Below, in pieces: positions 8,162 through 15,638 of a stretch of DNA of 48,179 bases (position 1 is the first letter of the stretch; the number at the start of each line of letters is the position of its first letter). The notes under the pieces were generated by a model that saw only the letters and a list, made by a program, of their open reading frames with translations, had not been told where the DNA came from and did no database searches. Position numbers and translations under genes: made by a program. Source of the DNA: Clostridiales bacterium (GTDB taxonomy: Bacteria > Bacillota > Clostridia > Monoglobales > Monoglobaceae); contig JAHZIG010000022.1 in the NCBI GenBank assembly GCA_019419865.1, positions 1 to 48,179 on the forward strand. Direction: 5' to 3'.

Positions 8162-8794
8162 ATGAACGATTTATTAAGACTTTACAATATCAAAATTTCA
8201 GAAACAAACCCGTCGGCGAGCGAATTGTCTCCCGGCAGACTTCGAAGGATCGAGGCCTGCATAAGCGAACGCGGAAAGCGGGAGCTTAAAGCCGCCGGGG
8301 CGCTATTAAACAAAGTCCTACTTGAAAACGGCCGCACGGAGTTTATCGGAACCGACCCCGCGACAAACGCGGCGGGACGTCCTTACTATCCGGATTCCGG
8401 CTTCGATTTCAGTCTCTCCCACTCGGGCGACTACGCGGTCTGCGCCTATACCGAATCCGGCCGGGTCGGCGCGGATATCGAATATATCAACGCAGCTAAA
8501 GCGAGCCTCAGATTCGCGAAACGCTTTTTCAGCCGGAACGAGTACGACTACCTCTCAAAGTCCGACCAAAACGGCAAAGATCTCGCCGCTGAATTTTTTA
8601 AGATCTGGACCGCGAAAGAGGCCTTTTTAAAGGCGCTGGGCGACGGACTTACCGGCGCCGTAGACGATTTTACCGTCGCGTTAGGCGATCCGGAGAAACC
8701 CCGGATAATCCAAAACCGAACCGAAAAAAACGTATCGCTCCGGATACGAACGTTCGCGGACGAGTATATTTTATCGACTGTTCTAATAACATAG
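8162..8794 (+). CDS. 4'-phosphopantetheinyl transferase, Sfp family
   Basis: A 210-residue enzyme that moves the phosphopantetheine arm of CoA onto a Ser of carrier proteins. The Sfp-type signature is clear: FSLSHSGDYAVCA (about residues 79-91), GADIEYI with the Mg-binding Asp and Glu, and FFKIWTAKEAFLKALGDGL with the WxxKEA motif. Start ATG at 8162 has a GGAG ribosome site. No polyketide or peptide synthetase is nearby, so it may serve the fatty-acid carrier protein or distant clusters. Its stop codon TAG lies in AACATAGAGAT, a terminal motif of the repeat family that starts immediately downstream, so the C terminus may have been reset slightly by the repeat. Confidence 0.9.
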   Translation: MNDLLRLYNIKISETNPSASELSPGRLRRIEACISERGKRELKAAGALLNKVLLENGRTEFIGTDPATNAAGRPYYPDSGFDFSLSHSGDYAVCAYTESGRVGADIEYINAAKASLRFAKRFFSRNEYDYLSKSDQNGKDLAAEFFKIWTAKEAFLKALGDGLTGAVDDFTVALGDPEKPRIIQNRTEKNVSLRIRTFADEYILSTVLIT

Positions 8795-8978
8795 AGATCA
8801 GCAACGTAGCGATTAGGGATTAGAGATTAGCGATTAGGCAGTGAAAACGCCTCTGTAACGTAAAAACGGCAACTGTAACGTAATAGGAAAACAAGGTATT
8901 CCATTTCTACCAACATAGCCGCTTCATCGATAAAGCGTCCCGTTTACTCCTATTCGCTATTCGCTAATCGCTACGTTG
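8788..8978 (-). repeat. palindromic heptamer-ended repeat, copy 1
   Basis: Core 8802-8978, beginning CAACGTAG and ending CTACGTTG, preceded by a 14-base duplicate of the end (AACATAGAGATCAG). The left end holds NGATTAG units; the right end holds complementary CTATTCG/CTAATCG units. The interior carries GTAACGT motifs and AGGAAAACAAGGTATTCC, the reverse of GGNATACNTTGTTTTCC seen in plus-oriented copies. It supplies the sfp-like gene's stop. No coding capacity. Confidence 0.8.
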
Positions 8979-8994
8979 GGTCAAAATTTGTTTC

Positions 8995-9320
8995 TTTATC
9001 GCCGAACGCGAGTGCCTGAGGAAATGGAATACGTTGTTTTTTGCGCTATTAGAATTGTTCAAATTTAATATCAAACGGTCAAATTTAATATCAATATCGC
9101 TTGCTTTTATATATTAAATATGCTAACATAGTGGTTAAATAATAGACAGGGAACGGAGAATATTGGATATTGAAAAACTGGCGCGTTCGACGCGGCGTTC
9201 TTCGGCCGAGGGATTTCCTCTCTGTTTTCAAACCCGCCCGGGCGGTCGTTTCCGCGCTTTAAGCCGACGCTCGCGTTTCTGACCGCTACTCCATAATCTC
9301 TAATCTTTATTTTGGAGCGA
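8995..9320. repeat. repeat remnants and intergenic DNA before the fucosidase gene
   Basis: GAAATGGAATACGTTGTTTTTT at about 9020-9042 is the conserved interior of the repeat family, and CCATAATCTCTAATC at 9291-9305 resembles its right end. The 220 bases between could be inserted or diverged. Two direct copies of TCAAATTTAATATCAA lie at about 9058-9073 and 9079-9094. A 40-codon reading frame from a TTG at about 9163 with a GGAG site is possible but not supported by any family I know. Confidence 0.4.
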
Positions 9321-9327
9321 TACGAAT

Positions 9328-10344
9328 ATGTCCGAAAAACTTATAAAACAAATACCGGCGCATACGCCGAACAAATACCAAAAGGAACAGATCGAAAGAG
9401 AGTTCGGAATGTTTATCCACTTCGGCGTAAACACTTTTGGAAACGTCGAATGGTCGGACGGCTCGATCCCCGCGCTCTGCTATAAGCCGGAGTCGGTGGA
9501 CGCCGATCAATGGATAAGAACCGCGTACGAGGCGGGCATGAATTACGTTATTATCACGACGAAGCATCACGACGGCTTTTGTCTTTGGGACACCGAACAC
9601 ACGGACTACTGCGTGAAGAACTCGGGAAACAAGACCGACGTCGTCATGGCGGTATCTAAAGCGTGCAAAAAATACGGGATAAAGCTTGGTCTGTATTATT
9701 CGCTCTGGGATCGGAGCGAGCCGAGATACAAGACCGATTTCAGCGCGTATATAGATTATATGCTGGATCAGCTCGCGGAGCTTATGGGCGGAAAATACGG
9801 CGAAATAGTCGAGCTGTGGCTGGACGGAGCCTGGGACAAGCCGCGGAGCGAGTGGCGGCTCGAGCGGATCTACGACCTTGTAAAACGGCTCCAGCCGCAA
9901 TGTCAGATAGGGGTCAACCACACCGTCGGCGACGACTTTGACAAGGCGTGCTTCCCCGAGGAGAGATATCTGCCCGAGAACTATCAGGAGAACGATCCCT
10001 TGCGCATGTTCCCCAGCGATTTCAGGCTCTGGGACCCGTATATGTGCGCCAAACCCGACCCTAAAATATATACCTATCAAAACAACAGCTACTATCTTCC
10101 CTTTGAGATGACCATCTGCTCAAGAGAGGGATTCAGCTGGTTTTATTCAAATATATACGAGGACAAGAAAACGCTCGACGTAGACGAGACCGCAGAAAAA
10201 TGCCAAGCTATCTTCGAGGAGAACAACTTAGCGGTAATAAACATGCCTCCCAATACGAGCGGACGGCTTGTGGACTCGGATATAGCGCATCTTATGGAGA
10301 TCGCGGAGAAGTTGGGCAGAAGACGGTATTTATCCGAAGCTTGA
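9328..10344 (+). CDS. alpha-L-fucosidase, glycoside hydrolase family 29
   Basis: A 338-residue retaining glycosidase that releases terminal L-fucose from glycans. The N-terminal FGMFIHFGVNTF, central IITTKHHDGFCLWDTEHTDY and GLYYSLWDR segments are GH29 hallmarks, and the Asp in VELWLDGAWDK (about residue 172) fits the catalytic nucleophile. It consists of the barrel only, lacking the beta-sandwich domain of longer members. There is no signal peptide, so it should act in the cytoplasm on imported oligosaccharides or fucosides. A GGAG ribosome site precedes the ATG. No sugar transporter or fucose catabolic gene is adjacent. It lies between repeat-rich segments, suggesting an accessory acquisition. 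Confidence 0.9.
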   Translation: MSEKLIKQIPAHTPNKYQKEQIEREFGMFIHFGVNTFGNVEWSDGSIPALCYKPESVDADQWIRTAYEAGMNYVIITTKHHDGFCLWDTEHTDYCVKNSGNKTDVVMAVSKACKKYGIKLGLYYSLWDRSEPRYKTDFSAYIDYMLDQLAELMGGKYGEIVELWLDGAWDKPRSEWRLERIYDLVKRLQPQCQIGVNHTVGDDFDKACFPEERYLPENYQENDPLRMFPSDFRLWDPYMCAKPDPKIYTYQNNSYYLPFEMTICSREGFSWFYSNIYEDKKTLDVDETAEKCQAIFEENNLAVINMPPNTSGRLVDSDIAHLMEIAEKLGRRRYLSEA

Positions 10345-10401
10345 TCGGGCGTATGTAATTTTTAATAGATTATAAATATTTAACAGAGGTGAATAGAAAA
10401 T

Positions 10402-11193
10402 ATGTTTTGTCCAAAATGCGGGATGAAATTAGAAAACGAGTATAAGTTTTGTCCGTCGTGCGGGGCAATGCTCGGCTCGGCGCAAAAGCGCTCGACCGAA
10501 TACGCCGGATCCGAGGATCCGGAAAACGGCGGTCTAAACTCGGGCGCGGCCGGCTCGAATCTATCCGAAACTGAAAAACGTTGGGAAAACGAACCCGCCG
10601 AAGAATATGGTTCCGCCGTATCGGAGACGGCGGACGCTCCAGGTTCGGAAGACGATAAGGCGGAGGACGGCGCTTTTAATACGCAAAGCGGTTCTTACAC
10701 CGAATCAAAAAGGACTGAAGAGACGGGGAGCGAGCTGATCGAAATTCACAACGCCGACTATAACGCGGACGCTTCGGGCGAAACCGCGGCAAAGCCGAAA
10801 AAGCAATTTTATCAAAAACCGGTTTTCTGGGCGGTCGCTTGTTCGATCGTAGTCGCGATAGCGATCATATCGATTATAACGGTCTTCGTCGGACGCTATA
10901 ACCTTGACAGAAATCTGACCAAGTACGACTGGGAGATGTACCCGACCTCGTACTATGGTTCGTATTACGCGTACGAACTCGAGTTCGACGACGGCAAAGT
11001 AAGATTCAGCCGCCAAAACCTGTTCTACGAAGAACTGTTAGCCGAATACAGTTACCGCGTCGTCTCTTCGAACGAGATCGAACTGGTCGAATTAGACCGC
11101 GTCATAAGCATAGAGTTTAGGGACGATACGATGATCTGCTATCCTTCGCTGACGGGAAACAGTCTCTACGACATATGGAGCCGCAGCGATTAG
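10402..11193 (+). CDS. zinc-ribbon membrane protein of unknown function
   Basis: A 263-residue protein with an N-terminal zinc ribbon (MFCPKCGMKLENEYKFCPSCG: two CxxC pairs), a long acidic, Ser/Glu-rich disordered stretch (about 30-135), one transmembrane helix (about 146-170, VFWAVACSIVVAIAIISII) and a 90-residue beta-rich extracytoplasmic tail. Such zinc-ribbon/TM proteins are common in Clostridia and generally uncharacterised. A GAGGTG ribosome site precedes the ATG. A strong terminator follows at 11255-11311, and about 60 bases separate it from the fucosidase gene, so the two could be cotranscribed. Confidence 0.75.
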   Translation: MFCPKCGMKLENEYKFCPSCGAMLGSAQKRSTEYAGSEDPENGGLNSGAAGSNLSETEKRWENEPAEEYGSAVSETADAPGSEDDKAEDGAFNTQSGSYTESKRTEETGSELIEIHNADYNADASGETAAKPKKQFYQKPVFWAVACSIVVAIAIISIITVFVGRYNLDRNLTKYDWEMYPTSYYGSYYAYELEFDDGKVRFSRQNLFYEELLAEYSYRVVSSNEIELVELDRVISIEFRDDTMICYPSLTGNSLYDIWSRSD

Positions 11194-11254
11194 CAAGCGC
11201 GGCGACAGGCGAATATTTATAGTCAAAGCGCTCGCTTTTAACGCTTAGGCGGTC

Positions 11255-11311
11255 GGCCGCGCGGGAATTGGAAACGTTTCGTTTTCTCTTAAACCCGCGA
11301 GGCCGTTTTTT
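11255..11311 (+). terminator. Rho-independent terminator after the zinc-ribbon gene
   Basis: GGCCGCGCGGG and CCCGCGAGGCC pair with one bulge around an interior that itself holds GAAACGTTTC, followed by GTTTTTTAAT. Confidence 0.75.
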
Positions 11312-11512
11312 AATATCAATATTTGGTCTCCGTTATCGTTTGTACCGCCGGATTTTTTAGGAATATAAAACAAAAATATGTTAAAGCGGCTATAACGTCG
11401 CTATACTTTTATTATTTCCCTTTCCCGCGCCTTCTCGTCGGACGGCAAATCATCCTTCCGCTATGTTCCTGAGCTGTAAACAAAAAAACAATAATATTCT
11501 TTCAATTTTATA

Positions 11513-11559
11513 TTGACTTTTGTCCGGCTTTAATATATTATATTTTTGTCGGACAAAAA
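11513..11559 (+). promoter_or_regulatory. promoter and palindromic operator of the RHH gene
   Basis: TTGACT (11513-11518) and TATTAT (11536-11541) are 17 bases apart. TTTTTGTCGGACAAAAA at 11543-11559 is a perfect palindrome with eight-base arms around a central G, lying over the expected start of transcription. A half-site (TTTTGTCCG) lies in the promoter spacer. This suits autorepression by the ribbon-helix-helix product. Confidence 0.65.
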
Positions 11560-11571
11560 GGAGGGTAGAAT

Positions 11572-11745
11572 ATGTCGGCAAAGAGAGGCAGACCTACCGA
11601 CAATCCCCGCAGGACCAAGATCAGCGTGCGCATAAGCGACGGCGACAAAAAAATTCTTGAGGACTATTGCAATCAAGAAAACGTCAACAAGACCGAGGCT
11701 ATCAGCAGGGGAATACGACGGCTGGAAAGCGATATAAAAAAATAG
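11572..11745 (+). CDS. small ribbon-helix-helix DNA-binding protein
   Basis: A 57-residue protein, MSAKRGRPTDNPRRTKISVR onward, with a basic N-terminal arm (AKRGRPTDN), the strand TKISVRIS and two helices (DGDKKILEDYCNQ and VNKTEAISRGIRRLE), the pattern of Arc/MetJ/CopG-type dimeric repressors common in Clostridia. An AGGAGGG ribosome site is well placed. It is cytoplasmic. A palindromic operator lies over its own promoter, so autoregulation is likely. A 37-codon gene with an excellent ribosome site follows 120 bases downstream and may be its partner. A role as an antitoxin is possible but not shown. Confidence 0.75.
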   Translation: MSAKRGRPTDNPRRTKISVRISDGDKKILEDYCNQENVNKTEAISRGIRRLESDIKK

Positions 11746-11865
11746 AACATTCGCCGCTCCCGCAAAAGAGTACGAATGTTCTACACAAACCAGATAGATA
11801 TCTGATAAATCTTATTATATCAAATATCTTCTGGGATTTCAACAAAAATTTTAGGAGGTAACTGC

Positions 11866-11979
11866 ATGACCAACTCTGAATTTGACAAGACGATCGCGGC
11901 GTTAGAAAAGAAGGCCTGCGGCGCGGCTTCGATCTGCGGCTGTCTTTCGCATATAGATATAAACGAACATAGAGATTAG
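11866..11979 (+). pseudogene. 37-codon ORF ended by a repeat
   Basis: Begins MTNSEFDKTIAALEKKAC behind a strong TAGGAGGTAACTGC ribosome site. The last codons (H-R-D-stop) come from the left end of repeat copy 2, whose AACATAGAGATTAG supplies the TAG. The peptide has three Cys (CGAASICGC) and no family I recognise. It may be a longer gene cut by repeat insertion or a genuine short gene whose stop was replaced. It lies downstream of the RHH regulator, same strand. Confidence 0.5.
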
Positions 11980-12146
11980 CGATTAGGGAATAGAGATTAG
12001 AAGCCTAAAACGCTTTTGTAGTCGTTAAAACGATTTCTGTAACGTTCTAAAAAACAAAGTATTCCATTTTCGCAAACATAACCGTTCGGCGTTAAAACAA
12101 CTCGTTTCACCCTATTCTCTAATCGCTAATCCCTAATCTCTATGTT
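11966..12146 (-). repeat. palindromic heptamer-ended repeat, copy 2
   Basis: Begins AACATAGAGATTAG and ends with its exact reverse complement, CTAATCTCTATGTT. The interior has TTCTGTAACGTT and ACAAAGTATTCCATTTT in the minus orientation. Its left end provides the stop of the 37-codon ORF, and its right end contains an ATG (12142) in frame with the following amidohydrolase gene. Confidence 0.8.
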
Positions 12147-12201
12147 GACATCAGTTATATTTAGCGTTAAAATTATATCGCGAAATCAAATCGGATCGGC
12201 G

Positions 12202-13332
12202 GTGAAAAATTTGTACGACAAGGACGAGATAATCGAGCTTCGCAAACGACTGCACGCTTTTCCCGAACTTTCGGGGCGGGAGACGAAGACGTCGGCTTTT
12301 ATCGATGAATATATAAGAAATAAAACCGGCTTTAAAACATATAATATTGACGGGAGTCTTATCGCGGTATATTCGCCGGACTCCGAGCGGCGCGAACCGA
12401 TCGCGTTTAGAGCCGAACTGGACGCCGTTCCGGTCGAGGAGGCCGGCGGACTTTCCTACGCGTCGAAAAATCCGGGCGCCGCGCACAAATGCGGCCACGA
12501 CGGGCATATGGCGGCGCTGCTGGCGTTTATGCTCTCGACGGCGGAAGATAAGCCGAAACGGAAGATATACTTCATATTCCAAAAGGCGGAGGAGACCGGC
12601 GAGGGCGCTAAATCGCTCGGCGAATATATAAAAAATTCGGACATATCCGAGATCTACGCGTTTCATAATATCCCCGGCTATCCGGTCGGGACTTGCCTGT
12701 TTAAGGACGACTGTTTCGCCTGCGCGTCCTGCGGGCTTAGGATAGAGCTTATCGGTAAGACGAACCACGCGGCGTTTCCCGGGCAGAAGTATTCGCCCGC
12801 AAGGACGGTCGGCAGACTGATAGCGTCTCTCGACGCTCTGGCCGAAAAGGCGGCCGGCGGTCGTCTGATCGACTACACGGCGACCGGGATAGACCTAAAC
12901 TTTATATCCTGCGGCGTCGCGCCGGGCGGCTGCGAGCTTAATCTGACCCTGCGCGCCGAGTACGAGGACGACCTAAATAGGTTTATCGACTTAATAAAAG
13001 CCGCGGCGGCGGAGTTTGCGGCCGAGGACGAAATAGGGATCGAAACGTCTATACTCGACCCGTTCCCGGAGACCGTAAACAGCGGAGAATGTATCCAAAC
13101 TCTGAAAGCCGCGCTCGAAAGATGCGGAGTTCCCTCGATAGAGCTCGGCGAGCCGATGCGCTGGTCGGAGGATTTCGGACATTACACAAAACTGATCCCG
13201 GGCGCGATCTTCGGCATAGGTTCGGGCGAGAGCTGTTCCGCGCTCCACACGCCCGAATACGATTTCCCCGACGAGATAATCGACGTTGCGGTAAAAATAT
13301 TTAAGGAGATAGCGAGAATAGATAGAGAATAA
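12202..13332 (+). CDS. M20-family amidohydrolase
   Basis: A 376-residue cytoplasmic metal-dependent amidohydrolase of the M20D type, the group containing hippurate hydrolase, IAA-amino-acid hydrolases and N-acetyldiaminopimelate deacetylase. Metal-site motifs seen are FRAELDAVP, HKCGHDGHMAALLAF, EETGEGAKS and HNIPGYPVGT; a lid domain interrupts the catalytic domain near residues 180-290. The FRAELDAVP motif has Glu where the family usually has Asp/Met. I place the start at the GTG at 12202, matching family N termini; an in-frame ATG at 12142 lies inside the upstream repeat and would add 20 unrelated residues. No strong ribosome site precedes either. Substrate cannot be deduced. Confidence 0.8.
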   Translation: MKNLYDKDEIIELRKRLHAFPELSGRETKTSAFIDEYIRNKTGFKTYNIDGSLIAVYSPDSERREPIAFRAELDAVPVEEAGGLSYASKNPGAAHKCGHDGHMAALLAFMLSTAEDKPKRKIYFIFQKAEETGEGAKSLGEYIKNSDISEIYAFHNIPGYPVGTCLFKDDCFACASCGLRIELIGKTNHAAFPGQKYSPARTVGRLIASLDALAEKAAGGRLIDYTATGIDLNFISCGVAPGGCELNLTLRAEYEDDLNRFIDLIKAAAAEFAAEDEIGIETSILDPFPETVNSGECIQTLKAALERCGVPSIELGEPMRWSEDFGHYTKLIPGAIFGIGSGESCSALHTPEYDFPDEIIDVAVKIFKEIARIDRE

Positions 13333-13490
13333 ATAAAGGGTAACAAATAGGGCTAACCAGGTCGTTTTAACGCCGAACTGTCTGATCAGCGGAGCGGGAT
13401 ATCGAGCGCTGCGTTTTCTTATCTCGCCGACGCGGCTGTTTAACAGACTCAGCGGTTTTAACCCCCGAGCCCTAATCACTAATATAACAT
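13333..13490. repeat. possible diverged copy of the heptamer-ended repeat
   Basis: CGTTTTAACGCCGAAC near 13363 resembles the interior CTTTAACGCC of the family, and GAGCCCTAATCACTAAT at 13466-13482 resembles its right end. The left end is hardly recognisable. It fills the gap between the amidohydrolase and flavoprotein genes. Confidence 0.35.
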
Positions 13491-13511
13491 TTACATTTGG
13501 AGGTAATTATT

Positions 13512-14141
13512 ATGAAAGTATTATTGATCAACGGAAGTCCGCACCAGAAAGGCTGTACATACACGGCGCTGAGCATAGTTGCGGATGAGCTTGAGAAGAA
13601 CGGGATAGAGACCGAGATATTTCAGATAGGCTCGGGATACGTTCGCGGCTGTATCGGCTGCGGCGGCTGCGCCAAAAAAGGCGACGGCAAGTGCGTCTTT
13701 GACGACGACGTTGCAAACAAGGCGATAGAGGCCTCGAAAACCGCCGACGCGTTCGTATTCGGAACGCCGGTGCACTACGCCGCCGCTTGCGGCTCGATAA
13801 CCTCTCTGCTCGACAGGATGTTCTACGCGGGAGGAAGCAATATGGATTACAAGCCAGCCGCGTTCATCGCGAGCTGCCGCAGGGGCGGAGCGACAGCTAC
13901 CATCGATCAGCTCCAGAAGTACGCGACCATCAAGAATATGCCTATAGTCAGCTCCAACTACTGGAACATGGTCCACGGCAACGCGCCGGAAGAAGTCCTT
14001 CAGGACGAAGAAGGCGTTCAGACGATGCGGGTCCTCGGGACCAACATGGCTTGGCTCTTAAAATGTATCGAGGCCGGAAAGGCGAACGGTATCGAGACGC
14101 CGTGTCCGGAGCCGAAGATCAAGACTAATTTTATAAGGTAA
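13512..14141 (+). CDS. flavodoxin-family NAD(P)H:FMN oxidoreductase
   Basis: A 209-residue flavoprotein. The N terminus MKVLLINGSPHQKGCTYTA is the FMN-phosphate loop of the NADPH-dependent FMN reductase/flavodoxin fold; FGTPVHYAAACGSITSLLDR contacts the isoalloxazine ring. Four Cys in CIGCGGCAKKGDGKC resemble the cluster-binding segment of iron-sulfur flavoproteins, though spacing is short and may bind nothing. The ATG at 13512 has an ideal GGAGG site; an upstream ATG at 13497 is discarded. The PAP2 gene begins six bases after the stop, so the two are an operon. The electron acceptor is unknown. Confidence 0.85.
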   Translation: MKVLLINGSPHQKGCTYTALSIVADELEKNGIETEIFQIGSGYVRGCIGCGGCAKKGDGKCVFDDDVANKAIEASKTADAFVFGTPVHYAAACGSITSLLDRMFYAGGSNMDYKPAAFIASCRRGGATATIDQLQKYATIKNMPIVSSNYWNMVHGNAPEEVLQDEEGVQTMRVLGTNMAWLLKCIEAGKANGIETPCPEPKIKTNFIR

Positions 14142-14147
14142 ACTCTT

Positions 14148-14744
14148 ATGCAAGCGCTTATTAATTGGGTATATAACGCCGATTGGGCGATACTTAACTT
14201 TATTGAAGAACATATGCATAGCGGCGTATGCGACGCGATATTCAAAAATATAACTCATCTGGGCGACGGCGGGATACTGTGGATAATCGTCGCCATAGCT
14301 CTTATGCTGTTTCGCAGGACCAGATATATAGGTATCGCCGTCGCAGTTTCGCTGGCGCTCAACTCGATAATATGCTTAGGGATACTAAAGCCGGCGTTCG
14401 CAAGGCTAAGGCCGTTTGTGCTGGATTCGGGCATAGACCTGATACTCCACCCGCCGACCGACTTTTCTTTCCCGTCCGGACACACCGCCTCGTCGTTCTC
14501 CGCCGCGGTAACGCTTCTGCTCTACAACAGAAAATACGGCGTTTTGGCCCTGATCGTCGCGGCGCTGATCGCGTTTTCGAGACTGTATCTTATGGTGCAC
14601 TTTCCGAGCGACGTTATTGCGGGGATCGCTTTGGGCATACTTACCGGCGCGGCGGCCTTTATCGTTACTAAAAAGCTCGAAGCTTTTATTCTGCGCCGCA
14701 GCCAAAAACGCGGCGCGGACGGCGAGAAGCGGCGCAAAATATGA
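14148..14744 (+). CDS. PAP2-family membrane phosphatase
   Basis: A 198-residue integral membrane lipid phosphatase. The three family motifs are visible: KPAFARLRPF (about 83-92), PSGHTASSF (about 109-117) and RLYLMVHFPSDVIAGI (about 144-159) with catalytic His residues. Five to six transmembrane helices surround them. Members hydrolyse undecaprenyl pyrophosphate, phosphatidic acid or related lipids at the outer face of the membrane. It directly follows the flavoprotein gene. A basic tail (KRGADGEKRRK) ends the protein. A role in recycling the wall-lipid carrier is likely but not proven. Confidence 0.85.
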   Translation: MQALINWVYNADWAILNFIEEHMHSGVCDAIFKNITHLGDGGILWIIVAIALMLFRRTRYIGIAVAVSLALNSIICLGILKPAFARLRPFVLDSGIDLILHPPTDFSFPSGHTASSFSAAVTLLLYNRKYGVLALIVAALIAFSRLYLMVHFPSDVIAGIALGILTGAAAFIVTKKLEAFILRRSQKRGADGEKRRKI

Positions 14745-14854
14745 TTAAGCCTCAGTCGGGAACGACCGGCGCATTTGGATTTTGCCAAAGCGCCGCGGAA
14801 ACGATCCGCGACCGCGCGTAGGTTCAAATAACAACGGGAATACGGAGGATAAAA

Positions 14855-15430
14855 ATGGATAACAAAAAGTATAAGCTAATAGTATTCGACTTTGACGGCA
14901 CCCTTGTCGATTCGTTCACCGATATAGGGCTGTCGGTAAATCACGCGCTTTCCGTTCTCGGCTTTCCCGAGCTTCCGCTTGAGGAGTATAAAAACCTGGT
15001 CGGACACGGGATGCGCAATCTATGCTTATCGGCTCTGCCGGACGGCGCCAAGGATAAGGCCGACGAGCTGGTAAAGATCTACAACGGCTATTACTTAGAG
15101 CATTGTCTCGACCACGCGAGGGCTTTCGACTGGGTTATGCCCCGGCTTAAGCGGATCAAGGAGTCGGGCGCGGCGACGGCGGTGCTCTCAAACAAGCCCG
15201 ACCACCAGCTGAAGCGAATGGCGTCGCACATATTTAAAGGCGAATACTTCGATCTTGTGCAGGGACAGCTCGAGGGGATACCCATTAAGCCCGCTCCCGA
15301 CGCGCTGAATATCATAATAGATAAATTCGGCGTTTCAAAATCGGACGTCCTCTACGTCGGGGATATGGAAGTTGACCGCGCTCTTGCGGAAAACGCCGGA
15401 GTGGATTTTGAAATGATTCATAACTATTGA
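14855..15430 (+). CDS. HAD-superfamily phosphatase, phosphoglycolate phosphatase-like
   Basis: A 191-residue soluble phosphatase. Motif I FDFDGTLVDS (nucleophile Asp at about 11), motif II VLSNKP, and motif III/IV KPAPDAL with YVGDMEVD are all present; the helical cap after motif I places it in subfamily IA with phosphoglycolate phosphatases (Gph) and beta-phosphoglucomutases. Slightly shorter than usual Gph. An excellent GGAGG site precedes the ATG. A strong terminator follows. Substrate not determinable; clearing of 2-phosphoglycolate from DNA repair is the usual assignment. Confidence 0.85.
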   Translation: MDNKKYKLIVFDFDGTLVDSFTDIGLSVNHALSVLGFPELPLEEYKNLVGHGMRNLCLSALPDGAKDKADELVKIYNGYYLEHCLDHARAFDWVMPRLKRIKESGAATAVLSNKPDHQLKRMASHIFKGEYFDLVQGQLEGIPIKPAPDALNIIIDKFGVSKSDVLYVGDMEVDRALAENAGVDFEMIHNY

Positions 15431-15451
15431 TTATTTATATCGATTTTATCG

Positions 15452-15478
15452 CGCGGCTGATCTCGGCCGCGTTTTTTA
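15452..15478 (+). terminator. Rho-independent terminator of the HAD gene
   Basis: CGCGGCTGA and the wobble-compatible TCGGCCGCG form a tight stem followed by TTTTTTATT. Confidence 0.75.
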
Positions 15479-15638
15479 TTGCGGCGCGTTCTTATTGCGA
15501 GTAGTTATTTTGCCTGCGGCTTTATATTTAATTTTTTCTCCGCGCCTCTTCCTCCATCCTCTTGCGTTTTTCAAGTTTTTACTGAATAATCGGCTCCTCT
15601 TAAGCCAATACTAATCGTAACCATAATTTTCACAGGGG

